In this document: positions 27,307 to 35,808 of the stretch, piece after piece | How positions within the stretch are numbered: position 1 is the stretch's first letter | Layout: each line of letters begins with the position of its first letter | NCBI GenBank assembly: GCA_018266845.1 | Contig: JAFDZO010000025.1 | Span: forward strand, 1 to 64,000 | Length of the DNA stretch: 64,000 bases | Reading direction: 5' to 3' | DNA from: Bacteroidota bacterium | GTDB lineage: Bacteria; Bacteroidota; Ignavibacteria; Tepidaquicellales; Tepidaquicellaceae | Notes under the pieces: generated by a model | Seen by the model: the letters and a program-made list of their open reading frames with translations, nothing else | Told to the model about the DNA's origin: nothing | Databases searched by the model: none | Position numbers and translations under genes: made by a program

Positions 27307-28792
27307 GCTGCCCACTAACCTGCTATTTAACCTCATAAAATCCCTGACAAAAGCGGAAAAAAGATACTTTACGCTCACCCATATTAGGACTGCAAAAGAT
27401 AAGAACTACTCTATTCTATTTAAGGAAATTGAAAGCCAAACTAAATCAGGTGAATACAATGAAGCTGCAATAAAGAATAAATATAAAAATGAAAAATTCG
27501 TTAAACAGCTTACGTTCACAAAAAATTACCTGCACAACATTATTGTAAAATCTTTGATTGATTTTTATTCAAATGATAATCTAGAGTATATAATTTACAA
27601 ACAAATTCTGTCTGCAAAAATTTTTTTTAGAAAATCTTTATTCGATGATTACTTTAGAGCGCTTGAGAAAGGAAAACTATTAGCTGAAAAGACCGAAAAA
27701 TTCGGAGTGCTGATAGAAATTCTTAAACTACAGATGAAATTAGTTCAGCTAAAAAACAGAAGGAAATATAAAGATAGAAATCTTTACAATGAGGAAAAAA
27801 ATGCTTTAAGGAAAATAGAAAATATTTCGGGATACAGTAAACTATTAAACACTTTTTATAGCCTCACTAAAATACCAGATTATGGCAGAAGCAAAATTCT
27901 GTATAGAGAGGCGTTGAACATATTTAACAACGAACTTCTTACACTAAAACGCAATGCTGAATCCGCGACGGCTCTTGATATGTTCTACCTTCTGAATATA
28001 TATAAAAGCGAGCTGCTGGAGGATAAAGAGAAATTATTTTCACTCTCATTAAAGAGGTACGAAGTTTACTCTAAAAATAAAGCTGCCTTTTCTTCGGACA
28101 ATGAAGACAAAGAAATGATACTGCTTTATTCACTTCTGTACTATGCTGTTCAGGCAGAGCAGTTTGATTTCTATAGAAAGCATTTAAAAGAGTATGAAAA
28201 AAAATTTCTGAGAACAAGGAATCATAAAATTGACAGACAGGAAGCTAAGAACGGATTTCATTCATTGAAAATGAACTTTGAATATAAAATCGGAAACATT
28301 AAAGAATCTGAGAAATACGCAGAAAGAGTATTTCAATATTTTAGAGAAACTGAATATGGGCAAAACAAAGATGAACTGCTTGCGTTTTACTTTCAGTATG
28401 CAAAAATATTATATGAAGGGAAAAATTATCATAAAGCGCTGGAAGTATCAAACATTATCGCAAATCACGAATATAAAACCGTACGATATGATATACTTGC
28501 ATACACCCATTTTTTGGAAATGTTTATCCACTTTGAATTAAAAAATTTTCAACTCGTCAGAAGCTATATACTTGCTATAAGCAGGAAGCTTTCTCATCAC
28601 AAAGAAAAAGAGCTGAGCGAAAAAATAATTTTGAAACTTTTATACGAACTTACCTCTGACGCAAAAAAGGATGAAGGTTTTATTCTTAAAAAGTATTATA
28701 AAAAGATTGCCGCGCTAAAAAAAAATAAATACGAAAGACCATTCTTTAACGAGCTTCCAGTGGATAAGTGGGTATTAAAAAAAATCTCTTGA
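27305..28792 (+). CDS. Hypothetical protein, 495 residues, helical
   Basis: No signal peptide or membrane segment. The sequence is almost entirely amphipathic helix rich in Lys, Glu and aromatic residues, with TPR-like spacing in the second half (for example EYGQNKDELLAFYFQYAKILYEGKNYHKAL). Its N-terminus, LIKSLTKAEKRYFTL, resembles an unnamed protein family that I recall being widespread in Bacteroidota with unknown role. Cytoplasmic helical-repeat scaffold is the best description. The start ATG at 27305 is supported by the N-terminal motif but lacks any ribosome-binding site. Confidence 0.8.
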   Translation: MLPTNLLFNLIKSLTKAEKRYFTLTHIRTAKDKNYSILFKEIESQTKSGEYNEAAIKNKYKNEKFVKQLTFTKNYLHNIIVKSLIDFYSNDNLEYIIYKQILSAKIFFRKSLFDDYFRALEKGKLLAEKTEKFGVLIEILKLQMKLVQLKNRRKYKDRNLYNEEKNALRKIENISGYSKLLNTFYSLTKIPDYGRSKILYREALNIFNNELLTLKRNAESATALDMFYLLNIYKSELLEDKEKLFSLSLKRYEVYSKNKAAFSSDNEDKEMILLYSLLYYAVQAEQFDFYRKHLKEYEKKFLRTRNHKIDRQEAKNGFHSLKMNFEYKIGNIKESEKYAERVFQYFRETEYGQNKDELLAFYFQYAKILYEGKNYHKALEVSNIIANHEYKTVRYDILAYTHFLEMFIHFELKNFQLVRSYILAISRKLSHHKEKELSEKIILKLLYELTSDAKKDEGFILKKYYKKIAALKKNKYERPFFNELPVDKWVLKKIS

Positions 28793-28815
28793 CAAATAAA
28801 TTTATTCTGTTTATG

Positions 28816-28841
28816 TTTGTTGTAGTTTGAACTACGACATA
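28816..28841. promoter_or_regulatory. Palindromic element shared with 46430-46453
   Basis: GTAGTTTGAACTAC at 28822-28835 (6-bp arms GTAGTT/AACTAC) is embedded in TTTGTTGTAGTT...CTACGACATA. The reverse complement of 46430-46453, upstream of the DUF4382 lipoprotein gene, reads nearly the same over 24 bases. Here it lies 54 bp before the 34-residue membrane peptide. TAGTTTGA within it resembles the TAnnTTTG promoter element, so the palindrome may be an operator over a promoter. Confidence 0.55.
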
Positions 28842-28894
28842 CAAAAAATTTTAAAAGCGTTTAAATCCACCATTATTAATTCAACCTTTTCTTT

Positions 28895-28999
28895 ATGAAA
28901 ACACAAAAGCAACTTAAAAAAGACAGCTTCGAGATTGGCTCAATTGCTATCGTTGTTTCTTTAATAACGGTACTTGTTGTCGGCTTTATAGTCAGGTAA
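28895..28999 (+). CDS. 34-residue single-pass membrane peptide
   Basis: ATG at 28895, TAA at 28997-28999. Product starts MKTQKQLKKDSFEIGSIAIV and continues into a hydrophobic run (SIAIVVSLITVLVVGFIV) ending with Arg: a basic N-terminus followed by one membrane helix. It follows the palindromic element at 28816 and precedes a strong inverted repeat at 29015 and the cupredoxin gene. Either a real small membrane protein or a leader peptide; no family recognised. Confidence 0.5.
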   Translation: MKTQKQLKKDSFEIGSIAIVVSLITVLVVGFIVR

Positions 29000-29014
29000 A
29001 ATTTTCGGGGACGA

Positions 29015-29055
29015 GGATATACCGATTGTTTATATTCGTGGCGGTTGGTATATCC
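29015..29055. repeat. Inverted repeat between the small peptide and the cupredoxin gene
   Basis: GGATATACCGA (29015-29025) pairs with TTGGTATATCC (29045-29055), an 11-bp stem with one G-T wobble and a 19-nt loop. It is not followed by a T run, so it is not a standard terminator. It sits 50 bp before the ATG of 29105 and could regulate it or stabilise the RNA. Confidence 0.5.
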
Positions 29056-29104
29056 ATTTTATTAGCGAGGTTAAAAATCAAATTTTAAAAAATATAAAAA
29101 GCAT

Positions 29105-29737
29105 ATGAAAAAAATCTTATTCAGCTTTATCTTCACAATCTTCATTGTTTCAAACTCATTTGCAACAATCAGAACAGTCAATGTATCGAACTTCAGCTTT
29201 ACTCCTTCAACTGTAAATGCCTTTGTAGGTGATACTATTAAGTTTCAGTGGGTTAGCGGTTCTCATACGACCACTTGCAATGGCACAAATGGAACCTCTT
29301 TACCGGCAGGAGCTGCTTCTTGGAACGCAAACATGTCGAGCGGCGCACCAACATTTTTATATAAAATTACGGTTGCCGGTAATTACCATTATGTCTGTTT
29401 ACCCCATGCACCTGATATGGCAGGAGATATTGTTGCAACTGTATCGGGGGTAAACTCTATTAGCTCCTTAGCAGATGTATTTAGTCTTTCTCAAAATTAT
29501 CCAAACCCATTTAACCCGACAACAAAAATAAACTTCAGCATTGCAAAAGCCGGGTTTGTTTCCTTGAAAGTATATGATATTCTAGGCAACGAAGTTAGCA
29601 GCATAGTAAACGAGCAGCTTTCTCAAGGAGCTTATTCAGTTGATTTTAACGGAAGCGCCCTTTCAAGCGGTGTTTATTTCTATAGGATTAGAACTTCAGA
29701 TTTCAGTGAAGTTAAAAGAATGTACTTAGTAAAGTAA
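29105..29737 (+). CDS. Secreted cupredoxin-like (blue copper) protein with T9SS tail
   Basis: 210 residues. Signal peptide MKKILFSFIFTIFIVSNSFA. A plastocyanin-like domain, about 21-112, shows the type 1 copper ligands in order: His54 (SGSHTTT), then Cys98, His101 and Met105 in YVCLPHAPDM. A T9SS type A sorting domain follows (QNYPNPFNPTTKI, SGVYFYRI, KRMYLVK). It probably carries electrons or holds copper at the cell surface (inference). Followed by a strong terminator, so monocistronic or joined only to the 34-residue peptide upstream. Confidence 0.88.
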   Translation: MKKILFSFIFTIFIVSNSFATIRTVNVSNFSFTPSTVNAFVGDTIKFQWVSGSHTTTCNGTNGTSLPAGAASWNANMSSGAPTFLYKITVAGNYHYVCLPHAPDMAGDIVATVSGVNSISSLADVFSLSQNYPNPFNPTTKINFSIAKAGFVSLKVYDILGNEVSSIVNEQLSQGAYSVDFNGSALSSGVYFYRIRTSDFSEVKRMYLVK

Positions 29738-29764
29738 TTTTTCTCATTTCCTCTTTCCTTAATA

Positions 29765-29799
29765 AAAAGAGCGGGAGTTAGAAGAACCCGCTCTTTTAC
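29765..29799 (+). terminator. Intrinsic terminator after the cupredoxin gene
   Basis: AAAAGAGCGGG (29765-29775) pairs with CCCGCTCTTTT (29787-29797), giving an 11-bp stem that ends in Ts. Confidence 0.85.
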
Positions 29800-29898
29800 T
29801 TTTTATAAGCATTTCTATTTTAACTCCGTTCCTGCATAAAAGAATTTCAAATAGATTGTAATTACTTTACAGTTTTTTTATTTTTACAAATTCCTAAT

Positions 29899-29980
29899 GC
29901 GTGATTGGCGGAACTGGCAGACGCACTAGACTTAGGATCTAGCGGGGCAACCCGTGGGGGTTCGACTCCCTCATCACGCA
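29899..29980 (+). tRNA. tRNA-Leu (anticodon TAG)
   Basis: 82 nt with acceptor GCGTGAT/ATCACGC, a D-arm, anticodon stem CTAGA/TCTAG around the loop CTTAGGA (anticodon TAG at 29933-29935), a variable arm (CGGGGCAACCCG), and a T arm with GGTTCGACT. Discriminator A; CCA is not encoded (next bases CAA). Reads CUA and probably other CUN codons. Confidence 0.96.
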
Positions 29981-30037
29981 CAACCCTTGGTTGTAATTTC
30001 TTCATCACTTACAGATTACAATTATAAAAAATTTTTA

Positions 30038-31330
30038 ATGTCAAACCGAAAATCTTCACTTCATGCACAAGTAAGATGTTCTTTCTGCGGAAGACCTGCC
30101 AGCAAAGTATCTAATATGATTAAAGGCGGTCCGGTTGACGGAGCACTTAAGGAAGTTTATATCTGCGATATATGCGTTAGCAGCGCAATGCAGATAATCA
30201 AACACAATAATTTTTCTACTACAGGACTTAGCACAAAGAATGTAAGAAACCGTGCTTCCCTCACCCCTGTAATGATTAAAAAATTTCTTGATGAATATGT
30301 AATAGGTCAGGATAGAGCAAAAAAAGCTTTAGCGGTTGCAGTTTATAATCATTATAAAAGAATGGACTCTCTCGATTTCAACTATCTCGATGGAGTTGAA
30401 ATTGAAAAGAGCAATATTTTATTAATCGGACCAACAGGAACCGGTAAAACTTTCCTTGCGCAATCACTTGCAAGATTGCTTGATGTGCCATTTGCAATTG
30501 CTGACGCTACGACATTGACGGAAGCAGGTTACGTAGGAGATGATGTTGAGAGTATATTAGTCCATCTTTTACAAAATGCAGGCTTCGATTTAAGTAAAGC
30601 TGAAAAAGGCATTATATATCTTGATGAAATTGATAAGATTGCCCGTAAGGGAGACAGCACTTCAATTACACGGGACGTATCCGGCGAAGGTGTTCAGCAG
30701 GCATTATTAAAATTGCTTGAAGGCACAATTGCAGGTGTACCACCTAAAGGCGGAAGAAAGCATCCTGAGCAATCACTAATAAACGTTAATACAAAAAATA
30801 TTCTATTCATTTGCGGCGGCGCTTTCGACGGTTTAGAAAAAATTGTTGAAAGAAGAGTTGCAAACAGCTCAATGGGATTCGGCGCAGAAGTATATTCAAA
30901 AAACGATATTGAAAGAGATGATATGCTTGCCCTAACCGAACCGGATGATTTAGTGAAGTTCGGGCTTATACCTGAATTCGTAGGAAGACTTCCCGTTATA
31001 ACTTCTTTGCAGTCGCTCGATGTAAATGCTTTATTTTCAATCCTCACAGAACCGAAGAATGCAATCGTTAAGCAATACCAGAAGCTATTCAGAATGGAAG
31101 GTGTAGAGCTTGAATTCCATGAAGATGCGCTTAAAGAAATTGCAAAAATTGCTATCCTCAGAGGCACAGGAGCGAGAGCGCTTCGTTCAATTGTAGAAAA
31201 CATAATGATGGATATAATGTACAAGCTGCCAAGCAAAGAGAATGTTACAAACTGCATTATCACTAAAGAAGTTGTAATGCACGGCAAAGAGCCGATTTAC
31301 ATGAACGCAAATAAAAAACTTTTTGCATAA
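30038..31330 (+). CDS. clpX: ATP-dependent protease ATPase subunit ClpX
   Basis: 430-residue AAA+ unfoldase that feeds proteins to ClpP. N-terminal zinc-binding domain with Cys14, Cys17, Cys43 and Cys46; Walker A GPTGTGKT; pore loop GYVG; the RKH loop (GGRKHPEQ); sensor and C-terminal domain. The ClpP-contact loop reads MGFG where E. coli has IGFG, still a hydrophobic-G-F loop. I start at ATG 30038 because the longer frame (from 29954) would begin inside tRNA-Leu. clpP is not in the window. A terminator follows. Confidence 0.95.
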   Translation: MSNRKSSLHAQVRCSFCGRPASKVSNMIKGGPVDGALKEVYICDICVSSAMQIIKHNNFSTTGLSTKNVRNRASLTPVMIKKFLDEYVIGQDRAKKALAVAVYNHYKRMDSLDFNYLDGVEIEKSNILLIGPTGTGKTFLAQSLARLLDVPFAIADATTLTEAGYVGDDVESILVHLLQNAGFDLSKAEKGIIYLDEIDKIARKGDSTSITRDVSGEGVQQALLKLLEGTIAGVPPKGGRKHPEQSLINVNTKNILFICGGAFDGLEKIVERRVANSSMGFGAEVYSKNDIERDDMLALTEPDDLVKFGLIPEFVGRLPVITSLQSLDVNALFSILTEPKNAIVKQYQKLFRMEGVELEFHEDALKEIAKIAILRGTGARALRSIVENIMMDIMYKLPSKENVTNCIITKEVVMHGKEPIYMNANKKLFA

Positions 31331-31353
31331 AATTTTTTAAATATTTACAAACT

Positions 31354-31379
31354 AAAAAGGGAGAGCACTCCCTTTTTTT
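31354..31379 (+). terminator. Intrinsic terminator after clpX
   Basis: GGGAG (31359-31363), tetraloop AGCA, CTCCC (31368-31372) and a run of seven Ts, extended by an A run on the left. Confidence 0.85.
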
Positions 31380-31403
31380 ATATAGTCATAAAAGAAATTT
31401 TAA

Positions 31404-33059
31404 ATGTCCAAATTAGAAAGCAAACTTAAAAAAGACGAATCGTTCAACATAAGAGAAGATAAACATAAAAATCTTCTTAGAAAAATTAATGCTATAGGCG
31501 ATAAGCTGAAATTAGGCGGCGGAAAAAAAGCCATTGAGAAACTCCATGAAAAGAAAAAACTTCATTGCAGGGAAAGAGTAAATCTTCTCATTGATGAAGG
31601 TTCATTTTTTATGGAGCTCGGTCTTTTTGCCGGGTACGGTATGTACGAAGAATATGGCGGCGCGCCTTCCTCAGGGACAATATTCGGAATTGGAAAAGTT
31701 TGCGGCAGGAACTGCGTGATTGTTGCAAATGATGCTACGGTTAAAGCAGGTGCATGGTTCCCTATCACATGTAAAAAGAACTTGAGAGCACAGGAAATTT
31801 CTATAGAAAACAAGCTGCCTATAATTTATCTGGTTGATTCAGCCGGAGTATTTTTACCGATGCAGGATGAAATTTTCCCGGATAAAGAACACTTCGGAAG
31901 AATTTTCAGAAATAATGCAGTGATGAGTTCTATGGGCATTCCACAAATTTCAGCAATTATGGGACCCTGTGTTGCAGGCGGAGCATATCTTCCCATAATG
32001 AGTGATGAAGCATTGATTGTAGATAAAACAGGAAGTATATTTTTAGCAGGCTCACACTTAGTTAAAGCTGCAATTGGTGAAAATATAGATAACGAATCAT
32101 TAGGCGGTGCTACTGTTACAACGGAAATATCAGGAATTACCGATGAAAAAATGGCTAACGATGAAGAGTGTATCCAGAAAATCAGAAGCCTTGTAAGTAA
32201 ATTCGGCGATACACCAAAGGCAGGATTTGACAGAATAGAAAGCAAGCCCCCAGCTTACGAAACAAAAGAAATTTATGGAGCATTACCTGAAGATACTTCA
32301 AAGCAATATGATACATACGAAATAATTTCACGTATAATAGATGACAGTGACTTTGATGAATACAAACCGGAGTATGGCAAAACAATTATCTGCGGTTACG
32401 CAAGAATAGACGGCTGGGCTGTGGGAATTGTGGCTAACCAGCGTTCAATTATCAAAAGTAAAAAAGGCGAAATGCAGTTCGGCGGTGTGATTTACTCCGA
32501 TAGCGCAGATAAAGCGGCGCGATTTATAATGAATTGCAATCAGAGAAAAATACCGCTTGTGTTTTTGCAGGATGTAACGGGCTTTATGGTTGGTTCGCGC
32601 TCAGAGCACGGAGGCATTATTAAGGATGGCGCAAAAATGGTTAATGCTGTTGCAAATTCAGTTGTGCCAAAAATTACAATTATCACTGGCAACAGTTACG
32701 GCGCAGGAAATTATGCAATGTGCGGAAAAGCATATGACCCGCGATTTATTTTCGCTTACCCAAATGCGCAGATTGCAGTTATGGGCGGCGCGCAGGCAAG
32801 CAATGTTCTGATGGATATTAAAATCGGTCAGATGAAAAAAGAAGGCAAAGAAATTCATGAAGAAGATAAGAAAAAATTTCTTGACGAAATTAAATCACGA
32901 TACGACAAACAAACAGACGTTCTTTATGCTGCTTCAAGATTATGGGTAGATGAAGTAATTGACCCGGCAAAAACAAGAGAAATAATTTCATACTCAATTG
33001 AGTTAGCAAATAATAATCCCGAAATGAAACAGTTCAATCCGGGAGTAATACAAACATAA
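31404..33059 (+). CDS. Acyl-CoA carboxylase, carboxyltransferase (beta) subunit, MCC-like
   Basis: 551 residues of the biotin-dependent carboxyltransferase family. It transfers carboxyl from carboxybiotin to an acyl-CoA. Visible blocks are GFMVGSRSEHGGIIKDGAKM, GNSYGAGNYAMCGKAYDPRF and AVMGGAQASNVL near residues 390-480, plus the N-terminal crotonase half with LVDSAGVFLP and GPCVAGGAYLP. The sequence looks most like 3-methylcrotonyl-CoA carboxylase beta; propionyl- or geranyl-type substrates cannot be excluded. The biotin carboxylase alpha subunit is not in the window, so its partner is encoded elsewhere. Confidence 0.85.
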   Translation: MSKLESKLKKDESFNIREDKHKNLLRKINAIGDKLKLGGGKKAIEKLHEKKKLHCRERVNLLIDEGSFFMELGLFAGYGMYEEYGGAPSSGTIFGIGKVCGRNCVIVANDATVKAGAWFPITCKKNLRAQEISIENKLPIIYLVDSAGVFLPMQDEIFPDKEHFGRIFRNNAVMSSMGIPQISAIMGPCVAGGAYLPIMSDEALIVDKTGSIFLAGSHLVKAAIGENIDNESLGGATVTTEISGITDEKMANDEECIQKIRSLVSKFGDTPKAGFDRIESKPPAYETKEIYGALPEDTSKQYDTYEIISRIIDDSDFDEYKPEYGKTIICGYARIDGWAVGIVANQRSIIKSKKGEMQFGGVIYSDSADKAARFIMNCNQRKIPLVFLQDVTGFMVGSRSEHGGIIKDGAKMVNAVANSVVPKITIITGNSYGAGNYAMCGKAYDPRFIFAYPNAQIAVMGGAQASNVLMDIKIGQMKKEGKEIHEEDKKKFLDEIKSRYDKQTDVLYAASRLWVDEVIDPAKTREIISYSIELANNNPEMKQFNPGVIQT

Positions 33060-33087
33060 TTTTCCCCAAAAAAATAAATAAGACATT

Positions 33088-33864
33088 ATGAAGACAAAAT
33101 TAGAAATTGCAAAAAACTGGCTGCCCCGATATACAGGAATGCAAATAAAAGAATTCGGAGATTTTATCCTTCTCACAAACTTTTATGATTATGTAAAATC
33201 ATTTTCTGATATTTACGGAGCCGAAATAAAAGGTATCGGCAAGCCTATGCAGGCATGCACAAATAAAGAAGGACTTACAATTATAAACTATGGAGTAGGT
33301 TCTGCAAACGCAGCATTGATAATGGATTTGCTTGTAGCAAGAATGCCAAAAGCAGTTTTATTCCTTGGCAAATGCGGCGGGTTGAAGAAGACAACTTCAA
33401 TAGGACATTTCATTCTTCCAATTGCAGCAATAAGAGGCGAAGGTACCAGTGATGACTATATGCCGCCTGAAGTTCCTGCACTACCTTCCTTTGCGATTCA
33501 CAAATACTGCTCAAACAAAATTGTAGAATTAAAACAAGAATACAGAACAGGCGTTGTTTACACAACAAACAGAAGAGTGTGGGAATGGGATGAAGCATTT
33601 AAAAGCAAGCTTCACAATATGAGAGCGATGGCAATTGATATGGAGACTGCAACTTATTTTATAGTAGGACATGCAAATGAAATTCCAAGAGGTGCATTAC
33701 TTCTGGTTTCTGATGTTCCTATGATTCCTGAAGGAGTAAAAACTGAGGAGTCAGATAAAGTTGTAACAAAGAATTTCAGCAAGCTGCATCTTCAGATTGG
33801 AATTGAAACTATGAAGGAAGTTTCCAAGAACAAAAAGAAACTGAAACATTATAAGTTCAATTAA
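33088..33864 (+). CDS. amn: AMP nucleosidase (short form)
   Basis: 258-residue nucleoside phosphorylase-fold enzyme that hydrolyses AMP to adenine and ribose 5-phosphate. Family features are FLGKCGGLKKTTSIGHFILPIAAIRGEG (base/phosphate site), DMETATYF near residue 190 and SDVPMIPEGVKTE near 218, which carries the Asp typical of purine recognition. The short version without the E. coli N-terminal domain is typical in Bacteroidota. Overlaps the following methyltransferase by one base. Confidence 0.87.
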   Translation: MKTKLEIAKNWLPRYTGMQIKEFGDFILLTNFYDYVKSFSDIYGAEIKGIGKPMQACTNKEGLTIINYGVGSANAALIMDLLVARMPKAVLFLGKCGGLKKTTSIGHFILPIAAIRGEGTSDDYMPPEVPALPSFAIHKYCSNKIVELKQEYRTGVVYTTNRRVWEWDEAFKSKLHNMRAMAIDMETATYFIVGHANEIPRGALLLVSDVPMIPEGVKTEESDKVVTKNFSKLHLQIGIETMKEVSKNKKKLKHYKFN

Positions 33865-34634
33865 TGCCAACTGATAAGTTAACAGTAAAGTCATACGACG
33901 GCTACGCGCAAAAGTGGGCTGATAAAATGAAATCAGGCAGAAGACCTGCACACGATTTTATGGAAAAGCCTGCAATGTTTTCCATGCTGCCAAACCTTAA
34001 GAATAAAAATATTCTTTGCATCGGCTGCGGCACCGGAGAAGAATGTGCTTCATTAAAAGCCATGGAAGCGAAATCAGTAACGGGAATAGATATTTCTTTA
34101 GGGATGATTGAAGTTGCAAAGAAAAATTTTCCAGATTTGAATTTTATTGTAGGTGATGTTGAGAATCTGAAATTTAAGAAAGAATCATTTGATTTTATTT
34201 ACTCCAGTCTTGTGATGCATTATATAAATAACTGGAAAAAACCTTTAAAGAAAATTTATTCTCTTTTAAAACCAAAGTCAAAATTTCTCTTCTCTACTCA
34301 TAATCCTGTATATTATGCCGGAGAACATAAAACCATCGGCGATATCACTACTCACATATCAGGCTTCAGAAAATTGAATGATAAAACTGTAAATGTCTAT
34401 GGCGATTACACAAAGGAAAGATTAATAAAAGATAAATGGTTCGGTGATTTTAATGTAAATTACTATCACAGACCAATGTCAGCTTTGCTGAATGATATTG
34501 CTACGACAGATTTTAAAATCACAAAATGCCTTGAGCCAAAAATGACTGAAGGCGCATTGAAACATTACAAAGCGTACTATAAAATTCACGCAAAATTCCC
34601 CTTGTTTATAATTTTTGAATTAACAAAAATTTAA
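33864..34634 (+). CDS. Class I SAM-dependent methyltransferase
   Basis: 256 residues. SAM-binding motif I ILCIGCGTGEE at about residue 51, then GIDIS (motif II acidic position) and DFIYSSLVMHYI (motif for the catalytic region). The start overlaps the AMP nucleosidase stop (TAATG). Substrate unknown; small molecules are the usual targets of this subfamily. The C-terminus resembles ubiquinone/menaquinone-type methyltransferases only generically. Confidence 0.83.
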   Translation: MPTDKLTVKSYDGYAQKWADKMKSGRRPAHDFMEKPAMFSMLPNLKNKNILCIGCGTGEECASLKAMEAKSVTGIDISLGMIEVAKKNFPDLNFIVGDVENLKFKKESFDFIYSSLVMHYINNWKKPLKKIYSLLKPKSKFLFSTHNPVYYAGEHKTIGDITTHISGFRKLNDKTVNVYGDYTKERLIKDKWFGDFNVNYYHRPMSALLNDIATTDFKITKCLEPKMTEGALKHYKAYYKIHAKFPLFIIFELTKI

Positions 34635-34637
34635 TTC

Positions 34638-35471
34638 TTGATTCACATTTCAGGCACATCTGCACTTGTTTTGCTATGGGGAGGCAAGGAAGCTTATAAA
34701 AGCAATCTTGCCCAGAAATATCTGGCAAAGCTTGACCTTTCTGCAGGAAAAGAGCTCTTTGAAGAATGCAACAAATTCTGGCAGCCATATTTTGAAATTA
34801 TAAGAAACAGGAAATTTGGTGTGTTTAATTTTCTGGAATCAATTTTGGATAAAGAACCGGAGTGCCAGGTAGTTATCCTTGCAGCAGGAGTCGCTCCTCT
34901 TTCATTCGATGTAATTGAAAAATTCCCTCAGGCAAAAGTATTCGATGTAGATATTGAAAACATGCTTTTAAAAAAATCTTTGTATGAGGAAATTCATCCT
35001 GAAGCGGTTCCCGGAAGTATTAATTTTATAGAAAGTGATATTACTAACAAAAAAACATTTGAAGAGAATCTTACAAAACACGGATGGGATAAAAGCAAAA
35101 CATCAATCGTTGTTGCAGAGGGTATTTCCTATTATTTAACTGAAGAAGAACTATGGAATGCATTTTCATTATTTCAAAGTGTAAATAAATCAAATTATAT
35201 AATTCTTGAAAGCAGATTGCCCTATGAAAAAGTCGCGGAAGAAAGGCGTGAAATACAGGAAAAAGTCTGGGATTACCTTCAGAGAAGTCTTGGCTTAAAA
35301 CATGTTACAAGATATCATAATGAAAAAGTAAAAGAGTGGTCAGATAAGATTAATGCAGAGATTATAGAAAAACATACAATGAAAGATATTGAAAACTTAA
35401 GACACGGCAAAAACGAAATTTTTCCTCACCATGATTTTGGATGGATAGAAATAAGAAAATTGAAAGTATAG
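34638..35471 (+). CDS. Leucine carboxyl methyltransferase-type (LCM/PPM1) SAM methyltransferase
   Basis: 277 residues. LCM-family signs: a long N-terminal part, CQVVILAAGVAPLSFDV in the motif I position, VFDVDIENML (motif II), and VVAEGISYYLTEEELW (motif IV). Such proteins O-methylate carboxyl or phenol groups of small molecules or protein termini. TTG start 3 nt after the previous methyltransferase. Stop codon abuts that of the SMR exporter on the other strand (0 nt). Confidence 0.78.
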   Translation: MIHISGTSALVLLWGGKEAYKSNLAQKYLAKLDLSAGKELFEECNKFWQPYFEIIRNRKFGVFNFLESILDKEPECQVVILAAGVAPLSFDVIEKFPQAKVFDVDIENMLLKKSLYEEIHPEAVPGSINFIESDITNKKTFEENLTKHGWDKSKTSIVVAEGISYYLTEEELWNAFSLFQSVNKSNYIILESRLPYEKVAEERREIQEKVWDYLQRSLGLKHVTRYHNEKVKEWSDKINAEIIEKHTMKDIENLRHGKNEIFPHHDFGWIEIRKLKV

Positions 35472-35792
35472 CTACTTTGTTACGAACTTCAATCCGACTA
35501 TACCTATTACAATCACTCCTATAAAAAATAGTCTCCAAAAATCTTTTGATTCCTGAAAGAAAATTATTCCCAGTATTGCAGTACCTACAGCGCCTATACC
35601 CGTCCACACTGCGTAACCTGTTCCAACGGGCAGTTCTTTTAAAGAGTATGAAAGCAGCGCCATACTTACTATCAAAGTAATAACTGTAAAAATTGTCCAG
35701 CCGGTATTTTTAAAACCATCGGACTGTTTTAAGCCGATTGCCCAGCAGGTTTCAAAAAGTCCAGCTACGATAAGAATTATCCAGGCGTTCAA
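35472..35792 (-). CDS. Small multidrug resistance (SMR) transporter, SugE/Gdx-like
   Basis: 106 residues, four membrane helices, conserved Glu14 in GLFETCWAIGLK, and the fourth helix GIVGLKFV. The WAIGLK and helix-one sequence resemble the Gdx/SugE guanidinium exporter branch, but QacE/EmrE-type transporters look similar. Its start is only 16 nt downstream of the truncated clpB stop and in the same direction, so it may use clpB's promoter. No guanidine riboswitch can fit in that gap. Confidence 0.82.
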   Translation of the reverse strand: MNAWIILIVAGLFETCWAIGLKQSDGFKNTGWTIFTVITLIVSMALLSYSLKELPVGTGYAVWTGIGAVGTAILGIIFFQESKDFWRLFFIGVIVIGIVGLKFVTK

Positions 35793-35808
35793 ATAAAGTT
35801 TTTAAAAT

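Noticed and set aside
29954-30037. N-terminal extension of clpX reading into tRNA-Leu
   Set aside because: The extra 28 codons overlap the tRNA gene; ATG at 30038 gives the normal ClpX N-terminus with the zinc domain.
35793-35808. Guanidine riboswitch expected before a Gdx-type exporter
   Set aside because: Only 16 nt separate the exporter from clpB, too short for any riboswitch.
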